A stretch of DNA of 33,021 nucleotides from Candidatus Azobacteroides sp. (GCA_009783445.1 WRFY01000099.1:1-33021); one strand, 5' to 3'. Positions 24,146 to 32,953 are shown, numbered from the stretch's first letter. Notes: generated from the sequence alone by a model not told the origin. Translations and numbers: made by a program.

Positions 24146-25009
24146 TCAAGGTAAATTATATGCTTTAATCATTCGGTCGTTTCCGGAAATATCTTTTAAT
24201 AATTCCACGTTTTTGTACCCTTTGTTTTTCAGCATCCGGACGGTCATTTCTCCGCAGCGACTATTTATTTCAAAAAAGAGAAATCCATCTTTCTTCAAAT
24301 GCTGCAATCCTATATCGGCTATTCTTTCATAAAACAGCAGCGGTTTTTCTTCCAAGACAAACAAGGCTCGATGCGGTTCGTAATTCAGCACATTGGGCGA
24401 CATATTTTTTTTCTCGGAAGGAACGACGTAAGGCGGATTACTCACAATAATATTCCATTCATGGGGCAGTTCGGGGGAAGATAAAGCCTGCGCATCCAGA
24501 ATATCTTGTTGAAAAAAACGAACTTCGGCCTGCTGAAGTTCTGCATTATGCCGAGCAACGGCTAAGGCTTTGTCCGAAATGTCGAGCGCATACACCGAAA
24601 AACCGGGAAGATTTTTGGATAGACTGACCGCAATGCAACCGGAACCGGTTCCAATGTCCAGACAAACTCCTTTTTCTTTTTCTCTCTCTTGCACGGGAAA
24701 AAGCTGGAGAATCCAATCGACTAACTCTTCTGTTTCCGGACGAGGAATCAATACATTTTCGTTCACGATAAACTTCAATCCGTAAAACTCTGTTTCGCCC
24801 AAAATGTATTGGATGGGACGATATTTCTTTAATTCTTCCACAATCTTTCGAATTCTTCTGACTTCATTTGATGATAAATGATTATCTTTGTCCCGCAAAA
24901 GAACCGTTCTGTTTGTTTGGCAAACAAATTCCAAAATCAAAAACCAAAGGGATTTGATTTCAGAATCGGAATAGAAATCGTGTAATTGCGTTTGTATGTA
25001 TCGTAACAT
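24146..25009 (-). CDS. prmC: Release factor glutamine methyltransferase
   Basis: PrmC (HemK) methylates the Gln of the GGQ motif in peptide-chain release factors RF1 and RF2. The N-terminal helical domain is followed by the family's ERRPIQYILGETEFYG-like segment (here KKYRPIQYILGETEFYG), then LIPRPETEELVDW. The SAM-binding motif is CLDIGTGSGCIAVSLSK, and the catalytic NPPY is at residues 191-194 (IIVSNPPYV). The start at 25009 (MLRYIQTQL) gives 287 residues, the usual length. The frame stays open to 25075, but a promoter lies in that extension. It diverges from ribD with overlapping 5' ends. Confidence 0.95.
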   Translation of the reverse strand: MLRYIQTQLHDFYSDSEIKSLWFLILEFVCQTNRTVLLRDKDNHLSSNEVRRIRKIVEELKKYRPIQYILGETEFYGLKFIVNENVLIPRPETEELVDWILQLFPVQEREKEKGVCLDIGTGSGCIAVSLSKNLPGFSVYALDISDKALAVARHNAELQQAEVRFFQQDILDAQALSSPELPHEWNIIVSNPPYVVPSEKKNMSPNVLNYEPHRALFVLEEKPLLFYERIADIGLQHLKKDGFLFFEINSRCGEMTVRMLKNKGYKNVELLKDISGNDRMIKAYNLP

Positions 25010-25976
25010 TTCTTGCACAAGTGCAAAGATAGAAAAAAAGCCGGCTTGCCATTGGCCTGACGCTGAAAAATACATGCGTCGCTGTTTGGAATTGGCTGAA
25101 AAAGGTCAAGGGAAGGTTGCCCCTAATCCGTTGGTAGGCGCAGTGATCGTCTGCAACGGAAAAATCATCGGCGAAGGTTATCACCGGAAGTATGGAGAAG
25201 CGCATGCAGAAGTCAATGCCATTCATGCAGTAAAAAACGAGGAATTATGGAAGGACTCTACTTTATATGTCAATCTCGAACCTTGTTCGCATTATGGGAA
25301 AACGCCCCCGTGCGTAGACCTCATCATTGAAAAACAAATTCCAAGGGTAGGGGTCGGACAAATTGATCCGTTTGATCAAGTATCGGGAAAAGGAATTGAA
25401 CGTTTGAAAAATGCGGGAATCGAAGTGAAAACAGGCCTATTGGAGGAATCGTGCAGACAGCTCAATCGCCGTTTTTTGACTTTCACAGAAAAAAAACGTC
25501 CATATATTTTGTTGAAATGGGCACAATCGGCTGATGGATATTTGGATAAACTGCGCGAACCCGGCGACGGACAAGCGCCGGAGCGGTTTTCAGACGATTT
25601 TACGCGAATGTGCGTTCATAAATTGCGGGCGGAAGTATCGGCCATTATGGTCGGTACACGTACTGAAGTGTTGGACAAACCTTTGTTGAATGTCCGTTAT
25701 TGGAGCGGAAACGATCCGATCCGAATTCACGCAGACAGCAGCAAGACATTGTCTTCGCTTATGCAAGAGTTACATGCACAAGGCATTCAATCGTTGATGG
25801 TGGAAGGGGGTGCAAAACTTCTTCAAAGCTACATCGACGAAAATTTATGGGATGAAGCAGGAATCGAAGTAAGTGCACGAGAGCTTGGAAAAGGAGTCAA
25901 AGCGCCTGCTTTTTCAGGAACTTTAGCGAGTGTTCAAAAATGTAAAAAATCTTCGATTTTACTTTACAAGCACTAA
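24996..25976 (+). CDS. ribD: Bifunctional riboflavin biosynthesis deaminase/reductase, with shortened reductase domain
   Basis: RibD performs the deamination and side-chain reduction steps of riboflavin synthesis. The deaminase zinc motif is complete: H70-A-E72 and PCSHYGKTPPC at 96-106. The reductase domain starts at RPYILLKWAQSADGYLD. After NDPIRI it passes directly to a segment leading into QSLMVEGGAKLLQSYID. Family members normally have some 40 further residues between these points, so part of the substrate/NADPH-binding core seems missing. The first ATG (24996) overlaps prmC by 14 nt. The only other in-frame ATG (25074) falls at the conserved YMRRCLELA, a little inside the usual start. 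Confidence 0.88.
   Translation: MYRNISCTSAKIEKKPACHWPDAEKYMRRCLELAEKGQGKVAPNPLVGAVIVCNGKIIGEGYHRKYGEAHAEVNAIHAVKNEELWKDSTLYVNLEPCSHYGKTPPCVDLIIEKQIPRVGVGQIDPFDQVSGKGIERLKNAGIEVKTGLLEESCRQLNRRFLTFTEKKRPYILLKWAQSADGYLDKLREPGDGQAPERFSDDFTRMCVHKLRAEVSAIMVGTRTEVLDKPLLNVRYWSGNDPIRIHADSSKTLSSLMQELHAQGIQSLMVEGGAKLLQSYIDENLWDEAGIEVSARELGKGVKAPAFSGTLASVQKCKKSSILLYKH
25013..25031 (-). promoter_or_regulatory. prmC -7 box with overlapping palindrome
   Basis: TATCTTTG on the minus strand (25031-25024) is a perfect -7 box 15 nt upstream of the prmC ATG, so the leader is very short. The palindrome TTGCAC-AA-GTGCAA (25013-25026) covers the predicted start point and could be an operator. The -33 is weak. Confidence 0.45.
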
Positions 25977-26024
25977 AAATATATAAATATTGAACGAGTT
26001 AAACGTTTTAGTCAAAATTGTTTC

Positions 26025-26032
26025 TATTTTTG
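26025..26032 (+). promoter_or_regulatory. -7 box of the DUF6242 gene
   Basis: TATTTTTG lies 37 nt upstream of the start codon. AGAGGA directly before the ATG resembles a Shine-Dalgarno sequence, uncommon in this phylum. Confidence 0.4.
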
Positions 26033-26068
26033 CAAATTATTAGTTTTTAATAAAATAAAATTAGAGGA

Positions 26069-27451
26069 ATGCAATTAAAAAGGGTTTTTTACATTTTGCT
26101 TTGTTCGTTGTCTTTAATGGGTTTAGCTTCTTGTTTGAGAGGAAATAATACAGACGATATCATTCCTTCTACAGATGCTCAGATCATCGCCTTTTCTTTA
26201 TCACACGACTCGGTTGCGGTCCTCGCTACAACGCGCTTTAGCATTGATCAGGTTGAGAATAAGATATACAACTACGATTCTTTACCCTATTTATGCCAAG
26301 TTCGTCCGCGTGTAATAGTAAATTATACAAGCGGATCGGGCGTTTCTACTTTGATGACCAAAACAGGAAACGATACCGTATGGGTGAAAGCGGGCGATTC
26401 GCTGGACATTTCCAACGCTTTGAACAACGGAATGCTGTTGAAAGTTTTTGCCCCCAATGGTTCTACCAATAAAGAATATACGTTCAAAATCAATATCCAT
26501 CAGGTCGATCCGGATTCCATGCAGTACGAACAGATAGGAGTGGAAAACTTTCTGCTTCAAGGAGACAATAAAACGGTAAAATTCAAGAACCAGTATTTTA
26601 CGTATGTAAAAGACGAAGAAATTTCAGTTTACCAATCTTCCGACCTGAAAAACTGGGAATCGGCAGCGACGAATCTTCCAGCCAATACGGTTATAGAGGG
26701 TATTGAGGCCATGGAAAATGGTTTGTGTGCGTATACTGAAACTGGCGAACTGTTTATTTCGTCCAATGCCATTTCATGGACAGAGATTTCTTCCCAATAT
26801 GAAAATTGGGATCGTTACCGTTTGATTTCGGTTTTGGGATATTTGCCGACCAGCGCTACTCAAGACGAAGGTTTAGCCGTCGTGGCGGAAAAAAATCAAA
26901 GCCGTATCTTTGCGTTCTTGCCCAGTTTATTTTCGAAGAATGCAACGCCGTATGCGATTGTAGAAGGAGATACTGTTTCGTCGGATTTTCCGCTTTCGGG
27001 ATTTTCCACAATCAATAAAAAATCATTGACTATCAATCAAATAATGCTTATAGGAGGAAGCCCTTCTATTCCTTTGGTGAATGTGGATGCCCTGCCGGTC
27101 TGGATTACAGAAAATGGATACTATTGGGTGAAGTTGTCGGATTCTCCCCAAGGTAGTCTTCCGTCCATAGAAGGCGGAAGCGCTTTTGTTTATAACAATG
27201 AATTGTACTTTATGGGCGGAACAACGATTTTGGGAACTTACAATGAGGAAATTTATTCTTCTATAAATGGATTGGTATGGAATACGAAAGCATCCAAGGC
27301 GCAACCGCCCAAAGAATTTACGCCAAGGAAAAATGCTTCGATCGTAGTAGATAACGAGGGAGTCTATTTCTACATTGTAGGCGGGCAAAACAAATCGCCA
27401 CTGGCCGATATCTGGAAAGTCGTGATGAACGCTCAAACGTTCAAAAAATAG
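26069..27451 (+). CDS. DUF6242-type lipoprotein with kelch-like C-terminus
   Basis: This Bacteroidales envelope lipoprotein has no known function. The signal peptide ends in the lipobox LASC (lipidated Cys about residue 22), followed by RGNNTDD. The N-terminal domain (about 35-155) contains the segments AQIIAFSLSHDSV and KVFAPNGSTNKEYTFKINIHQ, like a cadherin/Ig-type repeat. The C-terminal part (about 160-460) holds kelch/propeller-like repeats: YQSSDLKNWE, ISSNAISWTEI, GGSAFVYNNELYFMGG, IYSSINGLVWN and DNEGVYFYIVGGQN. At 460 residues it appears intact. It stands between ribD and the uppS-bamA block in the same direction. Confidence 0.82.
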   Translation: MQLKRVFYILLCSLSLMGLASCLRGNNTDDIIPSTDAQIIAFSLSHDSVAVLATTRFSIDQVENKIYNYDSLPYLCQVRPRVIVNYTSGSGVSTLMTKTGNDTVWVKAGDSLDISNALNNGMLLKVFAPNGSTNKEYTFKINIHQVDPDSMQYEQIGVENFLLQGDNKTVKFKNQYFTYVKDEEISVYQSSDLKNWESAATNLPANTVIEGIEAMENGLCAYTETGELFISSNAISWTEISSQYENWDRYRLISVLGYLPTSATQDEGLAVVAEKNQSRIFAFLPSLFSKNATPYAIVEGDTVSSDFPLSGFSTINKKSLTINQIMLIGGSPSIPLVNVDALPVWITENGYYWVKLSDSPQGSLPSIEGGSAFVYNNELYFMGGTTILGTYNEEIYSSINGLVWNTKASKAQPPKEFTPRKNASIVVDNEGVYFYIVGGQNKSPLADIWKVVMNAQTFKK

Positions 27452-27539
27452 CCATTTGAAAAAGACGCAGAAAGTTAAGATGCTAATATAATTTTGAAGC
27501 AAATTTAACGTTTTCATTTAGATAACACTGTGTTTTTTT

Positions 27540-28256
27540 ATGAAATTAGCTTCAAAATACAAGAGAATACCATATAGCATATTAATAGTAGTAATACTTT
27601 CTATTATAGGAAGTGCAGCGGCGGTTGCACAAGAATACAGGTACGAAGCGGGAGGCATGGCAGGAATATCCATGTATATGGGAGATGCCAATCAGACTTC
27701 GCTTTTGAGGGGATGGAATCCTTCAGCAGGATTGATTTTCAGGAACAACCTGAACTTTCGATGGGCAGTGAAGGCTGATTTATTTCTTGGAAGGGTGAGC
27801 GGAGATACGAAAAATATTGATAACGTATTTCCGGATCACGCGCAAACGGCATTTAAACGAACGTTTGCAGAACTGGGCGGACACATGGAATTTAATTTTC
27901 TTCCTTATAGCGATAAATTTGCGTATCTGAATACAAGTAAAATAACTCCTTATATTTTTTCCGGCTTGGGTTTAACGCTGGCGACGGGAGAAAATCAAAC
28001 TTTCTTGGGAATCCATTTTCCTCTCGGAATAGGAGTAAAATACAAAATGCGAAACCGATTGAATTTGGGAGTAGAATGGACGGTGCACAAATTGTTTAGG
28101 GATAGTTTCGACGCACCCAGTTCGGAAGAATTTAATCTGAATAATCCGTATCATATCCAAAGCGGATTGTTCAAAAACAAAGATTGGTATAATACTTTAT
28201 TTTTTTCCATTACCTGGGAATTTGGCCTAAGGGATGGAAGATGTACGACAGACTGA
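27540..28256 (+). CDS. DUF6089/PorG-like outer-membrane protein
   Basis: This is a small outer-membrane beta-barrel of the family that includes PorG of the type IX secretion apparatus. A signal peptide ends in AAAVAQ|EYRYEAGG. The body shows the family's opening GGMAGISMYMGDANQTSLLRGWNPSAGLIFRNN segment and alternating beta-strands. It also has the inner motif KITPYIFSGLGL and ends FFSITWEFGLRDGRC. The length of 238 is normal. Its TGA overlaps the uppS ATG by one base (TGATG), so the two are translationally coupled. That link is typical of Bacteroidales and ties the gene to the envelope-assembly block. Whether a type IX system is present cannot be told from this window. Confidence 0.85.
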   Translation: MKLASKYKRIPYSILIVVILSIIGSAAAVAQEYRYEAGGMAGISMYMGDANQTSLLRGWNPSAGLIFRNNLNFRWAVKADLFLGRVSGDTKNIDNVFPDHAQTAFKRTFAELGGHMEFNFLPYSDKFAYLNTSKITPYIFSGLGLTLATGENQTFLGIHFPLGIGVKYKMRNRLNLGVEWTVHKLFRDSFDAPSSEEFNLNNPYHIQSGLFKNKDWYNTLFFSITWEFGLRDGRCTTD

Positions 28257-28996
28257 TGAAAGAACAAATTGATTTGAAACATCTACCTCGCCATGTAGCT
28301 ATAATCATGGACGGGAATGGACGGTGGGCGCAAAAAAACGGCAAAAGCCGTTATGAAGGACATCAAGAAGGAGTGGTATCTGTTCGTAAAGTGGTAGAAG
28401 CCGCCGGAGAAATAGGTATAAAATACTTGACTGTTTATACTTTTTCGACTGAAAACTGGAACCGGCCGCAAGAAGAGGTTGATGCTTTGATGACTTTGGT
28501 GGTATCTGTCATTCAACGCGAAACTCCGGATTTGATGAAAAACAATGTTCGCCTCCAAGTAATTGGAGACATCGAACGTTTGCCGCAGATAACGCGAAAT
28601 AACTTATTGGCGTGCATAGAAGAAACTAAAAAAAATACAGGTTTGATACTGGTTTTGGCCTTCAGTTACTCCTCCCGTTGGGAAATAACCGAAGCCGCTA
28701 AGGCAATTGCTCAGGAAGCTGCAAACGGAAAAATAGAAATAGGAAAAATAGACGAAACGATGATTTCGAATCATCTGACTACAAAAGATATCCCCGATCC
28801 GGACTTGCTGATCCGAACAGGGGGGGAATACCGAATCAGTAATTATCTTTTGTGGCAATTGGCTTATACGGAACTTTATTTCACTCCGATCTATTGGCCG
28901 GAATTCAGGGAAGATCATTTATACGAAGCAATCTTGGATTTTCAAAAAAGGGAACGCCGATTCGGCAAAACAGGAGAGCAGGTAAAAAACAAATAA
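28256..28996 (+). CDS. uppS: Undecaprenyl diphosphate synthase (isoprenyl transferase)
   Basis: UppS condenses isopentenyl diphosphate onto farnesyl diphosphate to make the C55 carrier used for peptidoglycan and O-antigen. The catalytic Asp is D19 in IIMDGNGRWA. TVYTFSTENWNRP and the C-terminal DPDLLIRTGGEYRISNYLLWQ, which binds substrate and Mg2+, are intact. The start at 28256 is chosen because it overlaps the stop of the previous gene as TGATG; an upstream in-frame ATG (28241) exists. It is 246 residues long and is followed 8 nt later by bamA. Confidence 0.96.
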   Translation: MKEQIDLKHLPRHVAIIMDGNGRWAQKNGKSRYEGHQEGVVSVRKVVEAAGEIGIKYLTVYTFSTENWNRPQEEVDALMTLVVSVIQRETPDLMKNNVRLQVIGDIERLPQITRNNLLACIEETKKNTGLILVLAFSYSSRWEITEAAKAIAQEAANGKIEIGKIDETMISNHLTTKDIPDPDLLIRTGGEYRISNYLLWQLAYTELYFTPIYWPEFREDHLYEAILDFQKRERRFGKTGEQVKNK

Positions 28997-29004
28997 ACAA
29001 AAAA

Positions 29005-31698
29005 ATGAAGAAAATCAACAGAATAAAGCAAATAAAAAAAACGAGAGAAATGAAGAAAATAAAGCGGAACACCCTAAAAATAGTAATATTTTCGTTTTTT
29101 TCATTCCCTTCATTTGCTCCATTCGCTTCGTTATATGCACAGGAAACAGACGATTTACCGGTAATTACTTACAGTCTGAATGACAATAAAAAATATGCTA
29201 TCGCAAATATAAAAGTTTCAGGAGTAGAAAATTACGGTTACGAAGATTTTGTTTTGATTGGAATATCCGGCCTTTCCGTGGGAGATAAGGTGAGTATTCC
29301 GGGACAGGAAATCACTTCTGCTGTTAAAGCTTTCTGGAAAAACGGCATGTTTTCCGACGTTAAAATTATAGCTGATAAACTGACTGCCGATAGCGTGTGG
29401 TTAGAAATTGCCTTGAAGCCCAATCCAACCATTTCCGCTATCAATTACATAGGAGTAAAGAAAAGCGAGCGGGAAGACTTGGAATCGAAAATAAGAATGC
29501 CGCGCGGCTCGCAATTAACGCCGAATTTGATCAATCGTGCACGAAAGCGCATCAAAGATTATTTCGACGAAAAAGGTTTTAGCAACGCCGATGTACAAAT
29601 CAGACAAAAAAACGATATTGCCAACGATGGAAAAGTGATCTTGGATATTATAGTCGATAAAAATGAAAAAACCAAGATCAAGGATATTTTTATTACCGGA
29701 AACGAAAAACTTTCGAGTTATACCTTGAAAGTAGCGATGAAGAAAACGAACGAAGGTTTCTCCTTGAAAAAAAGACCTCGTTTGAGCATGCGGAAACTGT
29801 TCAGTACCAAAAAATTTGTAAAAGAAGAATATGACAAGGACAAGGATAATATCATTCTCAAATACAATGAGAAAGGATACCGCGACGCTTACATAACATC
29901 CGACAGCGTAATTCCCATCGATGATCGTCATGTGGAAGTCTACATGACTCTGAATGAAGGAGATAAATACTTTGTCCGTAATATCAAATGGGTAGGGAAT
30001 AAGCTATATCCGTCCGATGCTTTGGATTATGTGCTGAACATGAAATCCGGCGACATTTACAATCAAAAAAAATTGAACGAACGTCTCAAAACGGATGAAG
30101 ATGCCGTAGCCAACTTATACTACAACAATGGTTATATCTTTTCCACTTTGGATCCGGTAGAAGTATATATCGAAAATGATTCGGTAGATGTAGAGGTACG
30201 GATCATGGAAGGCATACAGGCAACCATTAACCGCGTGATTATCAATGGAAACGATCGACTCTACGAGGATATCGTGCGAAGGGAATTAGTGACCAAACCG
30301 GGACAATTGTTTAGTCGTGAAGCGTTGATGCGTTCATATCGCGAAATTGCGCAATTGGGACATTTTGATCCGGAAGCAATTGACATACAACCGATTCCAG
30401 ATGCAGAAGCAGGTACGGTAGATATTAGCTACAATTTGAAATCGAAAGCAAACGACCAAATCGAATTTTCTGCCGGTTGGGGACAAACGGGCGTCATTGG
30501 GCGAATGAGTCTGAAATTTTCCAATTTTTCTTTTCGAAACTTGCTTCACCCAGATACTTATAGAGGAATTATCCCGCAGGGAGAAGGACAAACGCTTACG
30601 CTGAGCGGACAAACCAACGGACGTTATTATCAATTGTACAGCATTTCATTCATGGATCCATGGTTCGGAGGAAAACGCCCCAACAGTTTTTCGCTGGGAG
30701 CTTACTACATGATACAAACAGACATTGAAAGCCGTTCTTACAGCAATATGTACAATTACGGGTACGGTTACAATTCCGGCTATAATTACGGATACGACTA
30801 TGCCTACGATGAAAACAAATCTATGAGGATATTGGGATTATCGCTCGGATATGGCAAACGTTTGAATTGGCCGGATAACTATTTTACCTTCATGGCCGAT
30901 CTTTCTTTCCAGCATTACTGGTTGCATAATTGGCGCTATTTCATCGTGCAAAACGGAGCCGCCAACAGCTTGGCGCTGGGATTAACCTTGGGACGAAGCT
31001 CTATTGATAATCCTTTATATACCCGTTCGGGTTCGACCTTCTCGTTGTCGGTCAATGCCACCCCGCCTTATTCGCTGTGGGATGGAATCAACTATGGCAG
31101 TCTATCGAAAAGCGATCCCCGCATGTATAAATGGATCGAATATCACAAATGGAAATTCAAGAGCAAAATGTTTATTCCTTTGGCTAACAGGGAAAAAGTG
31201 AAACGGACGCCGGTATTGATGAGCCGGATCGAATATGGGTTCCTGGGAACATACAACTCGCACAAATTCAATCCTTTCGAAACATTCTACATGGGAGGAG
31301 ACGGAATGAGCGGTTATTCTACCATGTACGCCAATGAAATAATAGGACTTCGCGGATATACTTCCGGTTCACTAACCCCTAATCAGGATGGATATGCCTA
31401 TTCTCGGCTCGCAATGGAATTTCGTTACCCTTTCTTACTCGAACAAACGTCGACCATTTATGGACTGGCCTTTGTGGAAGCAGGAAATGCATGGTCGAAT
31501 CTGAGATCTTTCAATCCTTTCGATCTAAAACGTTCGGCAGGGGTGGGGCTTCGTATTTTCTTACCCATGGTCGGCTTGATCGGTATCGACTGGGCGTATG
31601 GCTTCGATGTGCCTTTTGTATCGAACGACGCGCATAGCTTTACGAATTCATCCGTTTCAGGTTCGCAAATACATTTCATTCTTGGACAAGAGTTTTAA
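29005..31698 (+). CDS. bamA: Outer-membrane protein assembly factor BamA
   Basis: BamA is the Omp85 core of the machine that inserts beta-barrel proteins into the outer membrane. A signal peptide ends near SLYAQ. Five POTRA repeats occupy about residues 55-450, seen in segments such as ANIKVSGVENYGYEDFVLIGISGLSVGD and IKWVGNKLYPSDALDYVLNM. The C-terminal barrel contains the conserved lid motif GIRGY equivalent (LRGYTSG) and ends GSQIHFILGQEF with final Phe. A Tyr/Gly/Asn-rich loop lies at about 575-600. The likely start is 29005 or 29050 (both MKKI); the frame is open further upstream but overlaps uppS. The length of about 897 is typical of Bacteroidetes. Confidence 0.95.
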   Translation: MKKINRIKQIKKTREMKKIKRNTLKIVIFSFFSFPSFAPFASLYAQETDDLPVITYSLNDNKKYAIANIKVSGVENYGYEDFVLIGISGLSVGDKVSIPGQEITSAVKAFWKNGMFSDVKIIADKLTADSVWLEIALKPNPTISAINYIGVKKSEREDLESKIRMPRGSQLTPNLINRARKRIKDYFDEKGFSNADVQIRQKNDIANDGKVILDIIVDKNEKTKIKDIFITGNEKLSSYTLKVAMKKTNEGFSLKKRPRLSMRKLFSTKKFVKEEYDKDKDNIILKYNEKGYRDAYITSDSVIPIDDRHVEVYMTLNEGDKYFVRNIKWVGNKLYPSDALDYVLNMKSGDIYNQKKLNERLKTDEDAVANLYYNNGYIFSTLDPVEVYIENDSVDVEVRIMEGIQATINRVIINGNDRLYEDIVRRELVTKPGQLFSREALMRSYREIAQLGHFDPEAIDIQPIPDAEAGTVDISYNLKSKANDQIEFSAGWGQTGVIGRMSLKFSNFSFRNLLHPDTYRGIIPQGEGQTLTLSGQTNGRYYQLYSISFMDPWFGGKRPNSFSLGAYYMIQTDIESRSYSNMYNYGYGYNSGYNYGYDYAYDENKSMRILGLSLGYGKRLNWPDNYFTFMADLSFQHYWLHNWRYFIVQNGAANSLALGLTLGRSSIDNPLYTRSGSTFSLSVNATPPYSLWDGINYGSLSKSDPRMYKWIEYHKWKFKSKMFIPLANREKVKRTPVLMSRIEYGFLGTYNSHKFNPFETFYMGGDGMSGYSTMYANEIIGLRGYTSGSLTPNQDGYAYSRLAMEFRYPFLLEQTSTIYGLAFVEAGNAWSNLRSFNPFDLKRSAGVGLRIFLPMVGLIGIDWAYGFDVPFVSNDAHSFTNSSVSGSQIHFILGQEF

Positions 31699-31719
31699 TC
31701 ATTCAAATATATAAAAAAT

Positions 31720-32244
31720 ATGAAAAAGACAATTGTATTTTGCTTCTTATTAGCAATAGGAGCAGTAGGTGCAGTAAACATACAAGCACAAAAATTCGCC
31801 TTAATTGATATGGAATATATATTGAAAAATATTCCTGCTTACGAAATGGCAAACGACCAATTGAATAGCATTTCAAAAAAATGGCAATCGGAAGTGGAAG
31901 CGCTTCAACAGGAAGCGCAAAACATGTACAAGGCTTATCAGGCCGACCTTGTATTTCTTTCTCCTGAAATGAAAACCAAAAGAGAAGCCGAAATTGTAGC
32001 CAAAGAACAGGAAGCGCAAGAATTGAAACGGAAGTATTTTGGCACGGATGGAGAATTGTTTAAGAAAAGGGAAAGTCTCATCAAACCAATTCAAGACGAA
32101 ATTTACAATGCTGTAAAAGAAATTGCTACCGCCAAAGGATATGCTGTCGTCGTTGATAGAGCTTCGGCTATGAGCATTATTTATGCTTCTCCGCAAATTG
32201 ATATAAGCAATGAAGTGCTAACAAAACTCAAATATTCAAAATAA
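31720..32244 (+). CDS. Skp/OmpH-family periplasmic chaperone (first)
   Basis: This Skp-like chaperone would carry unfolded outer-membrane proteins across the periplasm to BamA. A signal peptide ends in NIQAQ, followed by the family start KFALIDMEYILKNIPAYEMA. The middle (about residues 45-120) is a charged coiled coil forming the Skp tentacles. The C-terminus returns to a beta body (GYAVVVDRASAMSIIYASPQIDIS), which supports the assignment. It is 174 residues long. It sits 21 nt after bamA, the classical bamA-skp order, and before a paralogue. Confidence 0.93.
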   Translation: MKKTIVFCFLLAIGAVGAVNIQAQKFALIDMEYILKNIPAYEMANDQLNSISKKWQSEVEALQQEAQNMYKAYQADLVFLSPEMKTKREAEIVAKEQEAQELKRKYFGTDGELFKKRESLIKPIQDEIYNAVKEIATAKGYAVVVDRASAMSIIYASPQIDISNEVLTKLKYSK

Positions 32245-32249
32245 TTATT

Positions 32250-32257
32250 TATATTTG
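32250..32257 (+). promoter_or_regulatory. Candidate -7 box between the two ompH genes
   Basis: TATATTTG lies 59 nt upstream of the second ompH start. No TTTG is found at -33, so a separate promoter is only suggested. Confidence 0.3.
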
Positions 32258-32316
32258 CACATTGGTTTTACATTAACAAAACCAGATTCATAACAATTTT
32301 AAATTAATAGAAACTC

Positions 32317-32814
32317 ATGTTAAAAAAAATCGTGTTACTGGCTCTCCTGATAATTCCCATGGGAGCGATCGCTCAAGAAAAGATTGCTTATTTTAATTCG
32401 GCAGATGTAATAACCGCAATGCCCGAATATACGCAAATGATGGATTCTTTACAAAGGACGCAAACGGCCATAGAAAGTGAACTCAATGTTTTGCGGGAAG
32501 AATATGAGAAAAAATATAATGCTTTTATGGCAGAAGCAGATAAATTAGTTGAAAATATTAAAGTAAGAAGAATGCAGGAGCTTCAAGATATTGAAGATCG
32601 GGCGCAAACCTTTCAACAACAATCGCAGCAGAAAATGATGCAAGTACAACAAGATTTGCTAAAACCCATTCAGCAAAAAGTGAAAAGCGCTTTGGATGCC
32701 ATCGGGGAAGAAAATAATTTCGCCTATATTATAGAGGTTTCCAATCTCGTATTTATCAATGCTAAAAGTATTGACGCTACTCCATTGGTGAAAAAAAGAT
32801 TGGGATTGAAATAA
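32317..32814 (+). CDS. Skp/OmpH-family periplasmic chaperone (second)
   Basis: This is the paralogue of the preceding gene. A signal peptide (MLKKIVLLALLIIPMGAIAQ) is followed by EKIAYFNSADVITAMPEYTQM, the coiled-coil tentacle region (about residues 40-120, rich in Q, E and K), and a closing strand FAYIIEVSNLVFINAKSIDATPLV. It is 165 residues long. Tandem skp genes are common in Bacteroidetes; the two may form homo- or hetero-trimers or prefer different clients. A 72-nt gap with a possible promoter separates the copies. Confidence 0.93.
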   Translation: MLKKIVLLALLIIPMGAIAQEKIAYFNSADVITAMPEYTQMMDSLQRTQTAIESELNVLREEYEKKYNAFMAEADKLVENIKVRRMQELQDIEDRAQTFQQQSQQKMMQVQQDLLKPIQQKVKSALDAIGEENNFAYIIEVSNLVFINAKSIDATPLVKKRLGLK

Positions 32815-32865
32815 AATAATCCTTTTCTGATAAAACGAATATTCTAAAATTAAGAGTTTTCATAA

Positions 32866-32924
32866 GCATCGACCTACGCTTCTTCGTCCGAAAAACAAAA
32901 GGGTGAAGAAGCATAGGTCGATGC
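32866..32924. repeat. Long hairpin between ompH and murI
   Basis: Arm 32866-32885 (starts GCATCGACCTACG) pairs with 32905-32924 (ends AGGTCGATGC) over 20 bp. The single imperfect pair reads C/A in plus-strand RNA but a G-U type wobble in minus-strand RNA. The loop ends (GTCC/GGGT) can add four more pairs, leaving an 11-nt A-rich loop. No T run follows. It ends 29 nt before the murI ATG. It may be a terminator, an attenuator, a processing site or a dispersed repeat; I cannot choose. Confidence 0.7.
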
Positions 32925-32953
32925 AACCATTGATCATTTATTCCATTTTTCCG

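Noticed and set aside
24111..24332. Plus-strand frame starting in the palindrome whose N-terminus mirrors the extended DUF1343 frame
   Set aside because: The similarity (KTNFTFA) is a direct result of the palindrome. The ATG lies upstream of the predicted rightward start, and the frame is antisense to prmC.
28852..29004. N-terminal extension of the bamA frame into uppS
   Set aside because: It would place about 50 charged residues before the signal peptide and overlap the conserved uppS C-terminus. The starts at 29005 or 29050 give a normal signal peptide.
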